A stretch of 64,000 nucleotides of DNA from an uncultured Paracoccaceae bacterium (GTDB taxonomy: Bacteria; Pseudomonadota; Alphaproteobacteria; Rhodobacterales; Rhodobacteraceae), in the NCBI GenBank assembly GCA_947500135.1, contig CANMQX010000005.1, positions 372,001-436,000 on the forward strand. The letters are read 5' to 3'. The notes beneath the pieces were generated by a model. It searched no databases and was not told the origin of the DNA. It was given only the letters and a program-made list of their open reading frames with translations. The position numbers and the translations under genes are program-made. Below, piece by piece: positions 8,151-17,252 of the stretch (position 1 is its first letter; each line of letters starts with the position of its first letter).

Positions 8151-8846
8151 ATGAAGCGAATACCTATTGCACTGCTAATGATGTTTGTCGGGAGTGCCGC
8201 ATCAGCACAGGCCTGTGGGCCATACACCGGCGATGCAACAGACTATGTATCGTTGCATTCGCAAACTTATCCTGCCGCCGAGAAGGTCGCAGAGCGTATT
8301 GCGGCGATACAAGATCCATTTGAGGCCCTTGTGCCGCTCAAGGCATACGGTGATTTTGCGCAAATGGGGGTCGTCGATCTGGTGTTGCCCATGGTCGCAC
8401 TGAGTTGCAGTTATGAGAAGTTCGATGCCAACCGTTGTGATGGAAGTTTCCTTTTGCCTAGCAATGTCGAAATTGCGTCATTGGCGGAGGAAAGCTTGCG
8501 TTTTGCCACGAGAAACCCCGAAACTGGTGCGGTTATGGAGGTAGTGCACAAAAGCCGGTCATTTGACCGCTCGGTCGTGACGATTGCTGGCGTAGTGAGC
8601 ATATGGAACCGTTCTGCTAACGGCACCGAGACTTTCCTGAGTGTTGCTGAAAACGAAGATGAAACGCACTATACCGAATACGCTGATTGCTCTGGTCAAG
8701 GACACGTCATTCGCCACAACGAGGCGGGCTTACTGACGACGAACCACTTTTCATGGACAGCCGCGACGGAGGATAGCATGACATTCCGGTACAAGATATG
8801 CCGCCATCAGGAGCCCAACCCTGGCTGTCATGAAGGACAGATTTGA
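8151..8846 (+). CDS. secreted hypothetical protein with six cysteines
   Basis: 231-residue protein I do not recognise. It begins with a clear signal peptide (MKRIPIALLMMFVGSAASAQA) and should be periplasmic or exported. Six cysteines remain in the mature part (one right after the signal, two near residues 84-96, one near 183, two near the C-terminus), fitting three disulfides. The ATG at 8151 is preferred over 8145 because AGGA lies five bases upstream. It converges with the next gene, one base apart, and follows a long non-coding stretch. Accessory or lineage-specific gene; function unknown. Confidence 0.7.
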   Translation: MKRIPIALLMMFVGSAASAQACGPYTGDATDYVSLHSQTYPAAEKVAERIAAIQDPFEALVPLKAYGDFAQMGVVDLVLPMVALSCSYEKFDANRCDGSFLLPSNVEIASLAEESLRFATRNPETGAVMEVVHKSRSFDRSVVTIAGVVSIWNRSANGTETFLSVAENEDETHYTEYADCSGQGHVIRHNEAGLLTTNHFSWTAATEDSMTFRYKICRHQEPNPGCHEGQI

Positions 8847-8847
8847 T

Positions 8848-10461
8848 TTAGCTGAATACGGTGCAGGTAATGTCGGGAAGCTCTTTGGCTAGAAAGTTCT
8901 TGAACGCATCTGGTAGTGACAACACCACCGCACAAGGGTCGTCCCGCCCTACATCAACATAGGCCAGCGAAAGGCCAAAGCGCGCAAGATGCGCCGCATA
9001 GAGCTCGAACTGATCGTGCACCGACGCGTTGTACATCGCTTCATCTGCATAGAGATCATCTTCGGTCGGAAGTGCCAAAAAGCACCGCGAGGCTTCAATC
9101 ACAGCCGATGCCGATATCCGGTCTTCGCGATCGAGTGTCAGTATCGGGGAGTGTTCACCGGGCTGCATCTGTATGTCGATGAACGCTTGTAGAATAGACG
9201 AACCATCTCGCATTTCGGCTGTTTTTGCCATCGAAATGACCGGTGCGATACTTGACTCAAAACTGCGGGTGGGCACAAAAGGGGCAACGAAGTTGGCAAA
9301 TATCTTGACCACCTCAATGCGGTGCTTTTGCTCCACGAACCGCTTCTTTGCCAGTTCTCTTTCGACAGCTGCGTCAGGATCTTGATCAAGTACTTGCCGG
9401 ATGCTCTTTGATACTGGGTCGTCGCCATCTTTCAGTAAAGGCTTCAGTTGTTCAGTAAGGTCGGCCTCCGACATGCCCAGTGCGCGGCAAGATCGCGCAT
9501 AGTAGGGAACAGCAAGTCCGCGCTCTCGATCAATAACACCCTCATCTGTAATCAATCTGTAGAGCAGATCGGTCGCGAGGGCGCGCTGTTCATCAGACCT
9601 TCCAAGCAAATCACGAACACTGCGTAGCAGTCGCCAACCACTGGAGTCGAAGTTTTCCGCAAAGACCAACATTGGACCGGTAGCCCAAGCAAATACGGAG
9701 TTCATGAACTCCGGTGCAAATGTGTTGTGACTCAAGAAATTCTCTACAAGGTCATAGAGAATTTTGCCCGTATCGGAGTCCGGCCCAGGATCACTACTCA
9801 GATCAGAACCATAGGCATCCTGACAGCGAGAGAGGATTTTCTGATCGTAAGCCACGCCGCATGCGTACATTATGTTCAGTGCCTTTCCGACGTTTCGCGC
9901 ATGTTCTGGTGGCACAGTAGCGAGAAGATCATCGAAAAAGGCAATCTGCTCCCGCGATTCTGCCAAATTAGCCATCCCGTCCCAGATCATGCTCTGATCC
10001 ACCGAACGCAAGCCTTCTTCGTTATCCAAAAATGTCTGCGCCAACACTAGCAGCGAAAGGTCATCCGAACCTTCGTTTTTCGCCAATAGGGTACTAAGAG
10101 CGCGGTGGCGTACTGTTTGATCCTTGTCGTTCTGAAGCACCCCCTCAAGGAACGTCCGGGTATCTGTGCCGTAATCCACATCAACTGAAAGCGCCGCATA
10201 GCGCTCGTCGGCTTTCTTACATCTCAGCAAACGATCTGTACGGATCATGTGCCAGTCGAGGCGTGGTCCGCTCACAACGTCGAGGTCTCTGACTTGGTTG
10301 TAGACGCTGCCGTTCGTCTCAACAGCAAGCTGCTTCGCAACCTCTGCAACAACGCCATCCTCGGTCGAATATCCGATGATCAAGCGGCGATAGGTCTCTA
10401 TCTTTTCTGGCGCAGGACCTTTTTTGATCTTTTGCAACAGGTCTTTGCAGGTGTCTTCCAC
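8848..10461 (-). CDS. large hypothetical protein, alpha-helical (possible HEAT-like repeats)
   Basis: 537-residue soluble protein without signal peptide or membrane segment, not recognised. The sequence is strongly helical and acidic, with recurrent segments such as DQTVRHRALSTLLAK, DEQRALATDLLYRLI and DPVSKSIRQVLDQ that resemble HEAT/ARM helices. No catalytic motif is visible. The start is a GTG at 10461 without a clear ribosome site, so the N-terminus is uncertain. It converges with the secreted protein gene (gap one base) and has 236 non-coding bases upstream. A scaffold or protein-binding role would be pure inference. Confidence 0.65.
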   Translation of the reverse strand: MEDTCKDLLQKIKKGPAPEKIETYRRLIIGYSTEDGVVAEVAKQLAVETNGSVYNQVRDLDVVSGPRLDWHMIRTDRLLRCKKADERYAALSVDVDYGTDTRTFLEGVLQNDKDQTVRHRALSTLLAKNEGSDDLSLLVLAQTFLDNEEGLRSVDQSMIWDGMANLAESREQIAFFDDLLATVPPEHARNVGKALNIMYACGVAYDQKILSRCQDAYGSDLSSDPGPDSDTGKILYDLVENFLSHNTFAPEFMNSVFAWATGPMLVFAENFDSSGWRLLRSVRDLLGRSDEQRALATDLLYRLITDEGVIDRERGLAVPYYARSCRALGMSEADLTEQLKPLLKDGDDPVSKSIRQVLDQDPDAAVERELAKKRFVEQKHRIEVVKIFANFVAPFVPTRSFESSIAPVISMAKTAEMRDGSSILQAFIDIQMQPGEHSPILTLDREDRISASAVIEASRCFLALPTEDDLYADEAMYNASVHDQFELYAAHLARFGLSLAYVDVGRDDPCAVVLSLPDAFKNFLAKELPDITCTVFS

Positions 10462-10697
10462 GATGTTTGCCCATCAGTCTTGGCATTATTGGCCGCTATC
10501 ATCACAGAATACAGGAAAGAGACAATACTCTGCCTTCGCAAGCGATGTTGACCTGCCCAGTCGGCTAAAACTGACCTTGGCGCAGCCGCTGCGAAAGCGC
10601 ACTTTGTCCCGCCAGAACCCTCATTTAGTCAGTAGTGCTTGACGCTGGGTAGAGCCATCCACTTGAGACGGGTTCGACCGGCCGGTGTCAATTCGTT

Positions 10698-12272
10698 CTA
10701 GTATCCAATCGCACAGCCATCTTTGCGCGGGTCGCTCCCGGCCTCCAGAACCCCGTCATCATGGATCATGATCGCCTGCGCCCCGCCGATGGCGGTTTCG
10801 GGCGTTTGTACGTTATGCCCCAGATCGCTAAGCTTGGCCCGCACGTCGTCGTCATAGCTGGTTTCCACGTTCAGCACGTCCCCTTCGGCAAAGCAGCGTG
10901 GCGCGTCGATGGCCGCCTGTGGGCTGAGCCCAAAATCGGTGATGTTGGTCACAAACCGCGCGTGCCCGGTGGATTGGTATTGCCCGCCCATCACGCCGAA
11001 GGGCATCAGCGCCTTGTCATCTTTTTGCAGCATGGCAGGGATGATCGTGTGCATCGGGCGTTTGCCGGGACCAACCGCGTTCGCGTGGCCGGGGTCAAGC
11101 GTAAAGCCCGCGCCCCGGTTCTGGAACAGCACACCGAATTTGTCTGACGCGATGCCAGACCCGAAGGAATGGAAGACCGAGTAGATCAGCGAGACACACA
11201 TCCGGTCCTTATCGACCACGGTGATGTAGATCGTATCTTTATGCACCGCCTCGGCCGCTGGTACATTCCCCGGCATGGTCTTGGCCGGATCGATCAGGGC
11301 GGCCAGCGCCGCAGCCGTGTCGGGCGATGTCATGTGATCCAGCCGTGTCATGTGATCGGGGTCAGCCACGAACCGGTTACGCGCATCATAGGCGAGCTTG
11401 GTCGCCTCGGCCTCGATATGTGCGCGTTCTGCACCCCATGGGTCCATGCCCCCGATATCGAAATGTTTGAGGATATTCAGGAGCAGGATCGCTGTCGCCC
11501 CCTGCCCGTTTGGCGGATGTTCATAAAGGTCCAGCCCGCCATAGCCGCCCATGATCGGGTTGGTATAGTCGCAGGCGGTGTTTGCAAAATCATCCAGTGT
11601 GTGGCTGCCGCCCAAGGCACGCAGGCTGTTGACCATATCCTCCGCGATTTCGCCCTCGTAAAAGGCTTCACGACCTTCCATTGCGATCTCTCGCAGAACC
11701 TTGGCCTGGCCGGGCGCGCGGAATACTTGACCCGGTGCAGGGGCCGCGCCGTTCATCAGGAACAGGTTGCGGGCATGGCCCGACAGGTTATCCACCGCCT
11801 GCGCCCAATCGGACGCGACCCGTTCGGCCACGGGGATGCCAGCTTCGGCATAGTGGATTGCGGGGGCGAGCGTGGCCTTTAGCCCGATCTTGCCCCAGTC
11901 CTTTGACAACCGGCAGAACGCATCCACCGCGCCCGGTATCGTGACTGCGTCAGCGGTGTAAGGGGAGATGACATTCCCCTTTGCCCGCAAGCCATCAGCG
12001 TCGATCCCGGCGGGCGCACGGCCTGATCCGTTCAGCGCCTTGACCTCATCCGATCCGGGCGGATTGAACAGCACAAAGCAATCACCGCCGATCCCGGTCA
12101 TCTGTGGTTCGCAAAATCCCAGCAAAACAGCCCCTGCAATGGCCGCATCCATTGCGTTACCGCCTGCTTCCATGATCTGCACCGCGACCTTGGCCGCCAG
12201 CGGATGCGATGTAGCACAGATGCCGTTGGTTGCATAAACCGCCGAGCGTCCGGGTTTGTGAAAGTCGCGCAT
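10698..12272 (-). CDS. ggt: gamma-glutamyltransferase family protein
   Basis: 524-residue Ntn-hydrolase precursor of the gamma-glutamyltranspeptidase/cephalosporin-acylase family. The N-terminal half shows ATSHPLAAKVAVQIMEAGGNAMDAAIA and MTGIGGDCF. The expected autocleavage threonine is Thr347 in HKDTIYITVVDKD, where the small subunit would begin. The ATG at 12272 has GGGAG upstream; a longer frame to 12323 is less likely. There is no convincing signal peptide, so a cytoplasmic location is plausible, unlike the classical periplasmic enzyme. It would act on glutathione or gamma-glutamyl compounds; its product could feed the 5-oxoprolinase at 4.3-6.8 kb, though the link is only thematic. Confidence 0.87.
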   Translation of the reverse strand: MRDFHKPGRSAVYATNGICATSHPLAAKVAVQIMEAGGNAMDAAIAGAVLLGFCEPQMTGIGGDCFVLFNPPGSDEVKALNGSGRAPAGIDADGLRAKGNVISPYTADAVTIPGAVDAFCRLSKDWGKIGLKATLAPAIHYAEAGIPVAERVASDWAQAVDNLSGHARNLFLMNGAAPAPGQVFRAPGQAKVLREIAMEGREAFYEGEIAEDMVNSLRALGGSHTLDDFANTACDYTNPIMGGYGGLDLYEHPPNGQGATAILLLNILKHFDIGGMDPWGAERAHIEAEATKLAYDARNRFVADPDHMTRLDHMTSPDTAAALAALIDPAKTMPGNVPAAEAVHKDTIYITVVDKDRMCVSLIYSVFHSFGSGIASDKFGVLFQNRGAGFTLDPGHANAVGPGKRPMHTIIPAMLQKDDKALMPFGVMGGQYQSTGHARFVTNITDFGLSPQAAIDAPRCFAEGDVLNVETSYDDDVRAKLSDLGHNVQTPETAIGGAQAIMIHDDGVLEAGSDPRKDGCAIGY

Positions 12273-12444
12273 GAGGTTCTCCCGTAATTTGGGGGAGCCT
12301 ACGGGATGCAGCCGCCGGTGCAACGATGATTTGGCAGTGATTTTTTGCGCACCCCCGGAATGAATTGGACCCTCCGCGCGTAAGCATTGCGACGGCAGAT
12401 CAAACAGGCCGTCAATTTGTTTAAGTGTATCAAGGAGATGATTG

Positions 12445-12969
12445 ATGACCCAGGTTCATCACAAAGTACAATTACGGTATCTTTTGAATTCAGGTCCGAT
12501 CGGGATTGGCGAGGCTCACACCCAGCCTGATGCGAGAGAATTTATCGAACACCTGATTGACCTTGGAATTGTTAAGCGACTGTTTGTCGAGTACCCAACC
12601 GGATGGCAACCGCGGATGAATAATCTAAAGACTGCGATCACAGCGACCCCACCAAATAATAATTTGGCGACGCAAATCGTACAAAACTTTGTCTATAGCC
12701 AGCAGTTCTTTTGCCAGACTTATCCCTTACCAGTATTGTTTGCATACGCATTGTCAAAAGGTGTCGACGTCTGGTGTGCGGATCACTGGGTCGGTGGCGG
12801 CGCGGCAAGGTTTCGGACCCGTCATCAAATGGTGCAGGCCACGTTTCAGCGTGAAACACAAAACGACGGTCCTGAGGGGAGTATCATCCTGTTTGGCAGC
12901 CATCACTTTGACGATGTCAACAACCCGCTGGAAAACTACATCCCAGGCTTGCAGTACTACAATTTCTGA
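12445..12969 (+). CDS. small TIKI/ChaN/EreA-superfamily-like protein
   Basis: 174-residue cytoplasmic protein. GIGEAHTQPDAREFIEHL at residues 20-38, FVEYP about 20 residues later and GSHHF near residue 152 match the spaced GExH...E...H pattern of the TIKI/TraB/erythromycin-esterase/ChaN superfamily, which also includes a domain of some bacterial toxins. The ATG at 12445 follows AAGGAG by seven bases. The gene is richer in A and T than its neighbours (for example AATAATAATTTG), suggesting recent acquisition. Assignment to the superfamily is by motif only; enzymatic activity and substrate are unknown. Confidence 0.6.
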   Translation: MTQVHHKVQLRYLLNSGPIGIGEAHTQPDAREFIEHLIDLGIVKRLFVEYPTGWQPRMNNLKTAITATPPNNNLATQIVQNFVYSQQFFCQTYPLPVLFAYALSKGVDVWCADHWVGGGAARFRTRHQMVQATFQRETQNDGPEGSIILFGSHHFDDVNNPLENYIPGLQYYNF

Positions 12970-13016
12970 GAGACCCATTCCGCGCTGTGAGATCAGGGCT
13001 CCGATCCGGGAAAATG

Positions 13017-13069
13017 TGCCCCGATGCCGCCATCATGGGTGGGGGCTGTAATCAGACGACATCGGGGCA
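13017..13069. promoter_or_regulatory. perfect 10-bp inverted repeat upstream of thiolase
   Basis: TGCCCCGATG (13017-13026) and CATCGGGGCA (13060-13069) are exact inverted copies separated by 33 bases. No T-run follows, so a terminator is unlikely. It could be a split operator or a looped leader about 130 bases before the thiolase start. Confidence 0.35.
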
Positions 13070-13200
13070 AGCCGTTTGGCTATGCAGATAGGTATGCCCC
13101 TTGATAAGGGCGCAAGCGTGATCGGATTTGGGCGGTTTGAGGGCTTTCCCTTCGGTGATTGTGGCCATAACGTCAGGGCTGAACCAAGGGGAGAGCCGAT

Positions 13201-14352
13201 ATGCGAGACGTTATGATCACCGGTGCCGCCCGCACCCCAATGGGCGGGTTTCAGGGCGTGTTTGCCGATGTGGATGCCCCCAATCTGGGTGCTGCCGCGA
13301 TCCGGGCGGCGATGCAAGGTGCAGACATCACAACCGCAGATGAGCTGTTGATGGGCTGCGTTTTGCCTGCGGGGCAAGGTCAGGCCCCCGCCAGACAAGC
13401 CGGGTTTCTGGCAGGTTTGGGCGAAGATGTTCCCGCCACGACCCTGAACAAGATGTGCGGATCGGGGATGAAAACCACGATGATGGCTTTTGATCAGATC
13501 GCCCTTGGTTGTGCCGATGTGGTGATTGCTGGCGGGATGGAGAGCATGACCAATGCCCCATATCTGATGCCCAAGATGCGTGCCGGTGCCCGCATCGGCC
13601 ACCAGCAGGTGCAGGATTCGATGTTTCTGGATGGGCTGGAAGATGCTTATGACAAGGGCCGGCTGATGGGCACCTTTGCCGAGGATTGCGCCGAGAAGTT
13701 CCAGTTCACGCGCGAGGCGCAGGATCATTATGCGCTGGCATCCCTGTCCAATGCGCTGGAGGCAGAACGATCCGGCGCGTTTGATGCAGAGATTGCCGCC
13801 GTCACCGTGCATGCCCGCACCGGCGAAGAGGTGATCACCCGCGATGAGCAGCCCGGCAAAGCTCGCCCCGAGAAGATCCCGACCCTGAAACCTGCCTTTC
13901 GCAAGGATGGTACGGTCACGGCGGCCAATGCATCCAGCATTTCCGATGGTGCGGCAGCACTGGTGCTGGCCACCAGTGGCCCCGCCCGCGCCCGCATTCT
14001 GGGCCATGCCAGCCATGCCCAGGCCCCCGGCTGGTTCACCACCGCCCCCGTCCCCGCCGCACAAAAACTGCTGAACAAGATCGGCTGGTCGGTTGATGAC
14101 GTGGATCTGTGGGAGGTGAACGAGGCCTTTGCCGTGGTGCCCATGGCATTCATGCATGAAATGGGTATCGCCCGCGACAAGGTGAATGTGAATGGCGGGG
14201 CTTGTGCATTGGGTCATCCGATTGGCGCATCCGGCACAAGGATCATTGTGACCTTGTTGAATGCGCTTGAAACACGCGGTTTGCAGCGTGGCGTCGCCGC
14301 GATTTGCATTGGCGGCGGTGAAGGCACCGCGATTGCGATTGAGCGGGTTTAG
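13201..14352 (+). CDS. acetyl-CoA C-acyltransferase (thiolase)
   Basis: 383-residue biosynthetic/degradative thiolase joining or splitting acyl-CoAs. The nucleophile is Cys86 in NKMCGSGMK; the other catalytic motifs are NEAFA (about residue 305), NVNGGACALGHPIGASG with the catalytic histidine, and the C-terminal CIGGGEG with the second cysteine. The ATG at 13201 has a strong AAGGGGAGAG site. No phaB or hydroxyacyl-CoA dehydrogenase gene is adjacent, so acetoacetyl-CoA versus longer substrates cannot be settled. It is apparently a single-gene unit. Confidence 0.92.
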   Translation: MRDVMITGAARTPMGGFQGVFADVDAPNLGAAAIRAAMQGADITTADELLMGCVLPAGQGQAPARQAGFLAGLGEDVPATTLNKMCGSGMKTTMMAFDQIALGCADVVIAGGMESMTNAPYLMPKMRAGARIGHQQVQDSMFLDGLEDAYDKGRLMGTFAEDCAEKFQFTREAQDHYALASLSNALEAERSGAFDAEIAAVTVHARTGEEVITRDEQPGKARPEKIPTLKPAFRKDGTVTAANASSISDGAAALVLATSGPARARILGHASHAQAPGWFTTAPVPAAQKLLNKIGWSVDDVDLWEVNEAFAVVPMAFMHEMGIARDKVNVNGGACALGHPIGASGTRIIVTLLNALETRGLQRGVAAICIGGGEGTAIAIERV

Positions 14353-14400
14353 CCCCTGGTATGCATTGTCATGCTGCCCCGGTTTGAATAGCTAGGGCGC

Positions 14401-16059
14401 ATGCAAATCATGCCAATCACAGCCTCTCCGGTTCGGAAAATCATCCAGGTGATTCTGGGCCTGACGGTTTGCGTCGTCGTGTTCTTTTGCGCCCTACCCT
14501 ACCTGGCTGTTTTAGCGGCTGCGATTACCGGGTCCACCGACACGCTGAGCCATTTGGCAGAGACGGTTTTGTGGCGTTATTCCCGTGACACGATGGTGTT
14601 GGTCGCCCTTGTGACCGTGGGAAGTGCGCTGTTGGGAACCGGTGCGGCATGGCTGGTGACAATGACCGACTTTCCCGGCCGCCGCTGGATGGAAATCGCG
14701 CTGGCGCTGCCCCTAGCCTTTCCCGCTTATGTGCTGGCCTATGCCTATACCCATCTGCTGGATCATCCCGGCATCGTGCAGACGACGTTGCGCGATATCA
14801 CCGGATGGGGGCCGCGCGAGTATTGGTTTCCTGAGGTCCGGTCCATCGGTGGCGCTGCTGTGATGCTGACGCTGGTGCTGTACCCTTATGTGTATCTATT
14901 GGCCCGCGCTGCGTTTTCCACCCAAAGCGGATCAGCCTTTCTGGCGGCTCGCGTTTTGGGCAAATCCCCCTTGCAAGCCTGCATTCTGGTGTCGCTTCCC
15001 ATGGCCCGCCCGGCCATTGCGGCGGGCGTTCTGCTGGTCGCGATGGAGACGATCGCCGATTTCGGCACGGTCGCATATTTTGGTGTGCAGACCTTTTCGG
15101 TGGGCATCTACACAAGCTGGTTTTCTATGGCTGACAGGGCGGCAGCGGCGCAGCTGTCGCTTGGCCTGCTGGTTTTTGCCCTGCTGCTGGCATTCATGGA
15201 ACGCTACAGCCGTGGCAATGCCGCCTATACTGATGCCCAGCGCAAGCCACCGATGCAGCGGATCAGGCTGCAATCGTTTGCCGGGACAGCCGCGATGATC
15301 GCCTGTTTGGTTCCGATTGTTCTGGGTGTGGCGATCCCGGTGGTTGCGCTGACCACAATGGCCATCGGGTCCGAGCAGAACCTGCTGAGCGCGCGCTACC
15401 TTGGTTTTATTCAAAACTCGATCACGCTTGCGGCGATTGCCGCATTGGTCACGGTGTTCGCCGCCGTGCTTTTGGGGACGCTGAACCGGGTGCGTGGCAG
15501 CCGCATCGCCGCCATATCGCTGTATCTGGGCCGATTGGGCTATGCCGTGCCGGGCGGGGTGATTGCGGTTGGTCTGCTGGTGCCCTTTGCGGTGTTTGAC
15601 AACAGTCTTGATGCCTGGATGCGGGCCAATATGGGCATATCGACCGGCCTTTTGTTCACCGGATCGATCTGGTTGCTGATTGCCGCCTATATGATCCGGT
15701 TTCTGGCCGCTGCCATTGGGGCCTATGAGGGAGGTATGTCGTCGGTTGGCACCAATATCGATGCCGCCGCCCGCACGCTGGGCGCGGATATCCCCGGCCT
15801 TGTTCGGCGGGTGCATATGCCGATTGTCAGCGCGAGCCTGTTCACTGCCGGACTGATCGTTTTTGTCGATGTGATGAAGGAACTGCCCGCGACGTTGATC
15901 ATGCGCCCGTTCAACTATGACACGCTGGCCGTGCAGGCCTACCGGCTTGCGTCCGATGAGCGGCTGGACGGTGCGGCGGTGCCCAGTCTGGTGATTGCGG
16001 CGGTCGGATTGCTGCCGGTTATCTTGCTATGCCGTCGGATGCGGCGGGGTGTCGCCTAA
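14401..16059 (+). CDS. fbpB: ferric-iron ABC transporter permease (fused two-domain, FbpB type)
   Basis: 552-residue inner-membrane protein with about twelve hydrophobic spans, made of two fused permease domains (roughly residues 50-265 and 335-545). Each has an EAA-type loop: AARVLGKSPLQACILVSLPMAR in the first and AARTLGADIPGLVRRVHMPIV in the second. This architecture is typical of the FbpB/SfuB/ThiP group. It converges with a ferric-binding-protein gene, supporting iron(III) as substrate. No ATPase gene (fbpC) is next to it. The start could also be the ATG at 14410; neither has a strong ribosome site. Confidence 0.86.
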   Translation: MQIMPITASPVRKIIQVILGLTVCVVVFFCALPYLAVLAAAITGSTDTLSHLAETVLWRYSRDTMVLVALVTVGSALLGTGAAWLVTMTDFPGRRWMEIALALPLAFPAYVLAYAYTHLLDHPGIVQTTLRDITGWGPREYWFPEVRSIGGAAVMLTLVLYPYVYLLARAAFSTQSGSAFLAARVLGKSPLQACILVSLPMARPAIAAGVLLVAMETIADFGTVAYFGVQTFSVGIYTSWFSMADRAAAAQLSLGLLVFALLLAFMERYSRGNAAYTDAQRKPPMQRIRLQSFAGTAAMIACLVPIVLGVAIPVVALTTMAIGSEQNLLSARYLGFIQNSITLAAIAALVTVFAAVLLGTLNRVRGSRIAAISLYLGRLGYAVPGGVIAVGLLVPFAVFDNSLDAWMRANMGISTGLLFTGSIWLLIAAYMIRFLAAAIGAYEGGMSSVGTNIDAAARTLGADIPGLVRRVHMPIVSASLFTAGLIVFVDVMKELPATLIMRPFNYDTLAVQAYRLASDERLDGAAVPSLVIAAVGLLPVILLCRRMRRGVA

Positions 16060-16064
16060 AAAGA

Positions 16065-16093
16065 AAGGGGCAAGACCAATGGTCCGCCCCCTT
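16065..16093. terminator. hairpin between convergent iron-transport genes
   Basis: Outer arms GGGGC (16067-16071) and GCCCC (16086-16090) enclose inner arms GACC/GGTC in the 67-base gap between the convergent permease and binding-protein genes. Only short T-runs flank it, so it is a modest terminator candidate. Confidence 0.4.
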
Positions 16094-16126
16094 CAATCAA
16101 GATAAGTGGAAGCCGTTCGGAGGCGG

Positions 16127-17152
16127 TTACTCCCAACCTACCTCGTTAAAAATCGCCTGTGCGGCGGGTACGTTTTTGGCCACTTTGCTGAGGTCCACAG
16201 CGTCCGGACGGAAAAGCCCAAGTGCGGCGACAGAAGGTGACAGGCCAACACCGGGCACTGCCGGATATTCATCGTTACCGGCGCTGAAATATTGCTGCGC
16301 CGGATCAGAGGCGAGGTACTCCATGAACTTGATCGCGTTTTCCTTGTTGGGCGCATTGGCGGCCACACCGCCACCCGACAGGTTCATATGCGCGCCTTCG
16401 GCGTTTTGCGCAGGGAAAACCCAGCCGATGTTATCCATTGCGTCCTGATCCAACCCATCAACATCTTTCCGGATTGCGCGGGCGAAGTAATAGGTGTTCG
16501 AGATCGAGATATCGCATTCGCCGGATACCAGGCCGCGCAGCTGATCGGTGTCACCACCCTGAGGTGCGCGTGCGAAGTTATCGACAACGCCCTGCGCCCA
16601 ACCTTTGGCCGCTTCAGCACCGTGGTTTTCGATCACAGCTGACAGCAATGTCTGGGAATAGACGTTGGAGGAGGAGCGGTGGCAAACCTGTCCTTTATAG
16701 GCCGGATCGGCGAGTGAAACATAATCCAAGGGCGGGTTCGTCACATCGGTTTTGTCGTAAAAGATGATCCGGGCGCGCTGGCTGAAGCCGAACCATTGGT
16801 TGTCTGCATCCTGCAGGGCGCTTGGCACGCGGGATTCCAGAACATCGCTATCGATGGATTGCAAAACACCGGCATCCTTTGCCCGTTCCAACCGGGATGT
16901 ATCGACCGTCAAAAGGATGTCTGCGGGCGAATTTGCGCCTTCGGCTTCCATCCGGGCGATCAGCTCATCCGCTTTGCCTTCGATCCGGTTGATGGTGATT
17001 CCCGTGAGGTCAGTAAAGTCAGAATAAAGCCGTTCATCAGTGTCATAGTGGCGTGATGAATAGAGGTTCAATTCACCTTCGGCGACGGCACCCGTTGCCA
17101 CGGCAGCGACGATCGCGGCCAGGATCATCCGGGTTTTAGTAGTGTTTTGCAT
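16127..17152 (-). CDS. fbpA: ferric-iron-binding periplasmic protein (FbpA/FutA type)
   Basis: 341-residue extracytoplasmic solute-binding protein with a signal peptide (ILAAIVAAVATGAVAEG). The mature start ELNLYSSRHYDTDERLY and the tandem tyrosines in SNTYYFAR (about residue 219) are the iron-ligand pattern of FbpA/FutA/IdiA. It would deliver Fe(III) to the FbpB-type permease encoded convergently. AAGGGA lies upstream of the ATG. A TGA-N9-TCA palindrome sits 18 bases upstream of the start, so iron-dependent repression is likely. It is transcribed away from the hemP operon. Confidence 0.9.
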   Translation of the reverse strand: MQNTTKTRMILAAIVAAVATGAVAEGELNLYSSRHYDTDERLYSDFTDLTGITINRIEGKADELIARMEAEGANSPADILLTVDTSRLERAKDAGVLQSIDSDVLESRVPSALQDADNQWFGFSQRARIIFYDKTDVTNPPLDYVSLADPAYKGQVCHRSSSNVYSQTLLSAVIENHGAEAAKGWAQGVVDNFARAPQGGDTDQLRGLVSGECDISISNTYYFARAIRKDVDGLDQDAMDNIGWVFPAQNAEGAHMNLSGGGVAANAPNKENAIKFMEYLASDPAQQYFSAGNDEYPAVPGVGLSPSVAALGLFRPDAVDLSKVAKNVPAAQAIFNEVGWE

Positions 17153-17169
17153 AGTCCAATCCCTTTTTG

Positions 17170-17184
17170 TGAGTATTTCACTCA
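17170..17184. promoter_or_regulatory. TGA-N9-TCA iron-type operator 1 (fbpA side)
   Basis: TGAGTATTTCACTCA, an inverted repeat of the TGA-N9-TCA form described for alphaproteobacterial iron repressors (RirA/IscR-type boxes). It lies 18 bp upstream of the fbpA start and shares ATTTCACTCAG with operator 2. Confidence 0.65.
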
Positions 17185-17252
17185 GGAAAAGGTTCTAACG
17201 TCTTTTCTGGCGGTGTCTAGGTACCTGATTAAAATTGTCGGATTGACATAGC

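Noticed and set aside
13033-14217. 394-codon reverse-strand frame across the thiolase
   Set aside because: Antisense to a thiolase with all catalytic motifs; the product is rich in His/Gly/Gln as expected of a GC-rich shadow frame.
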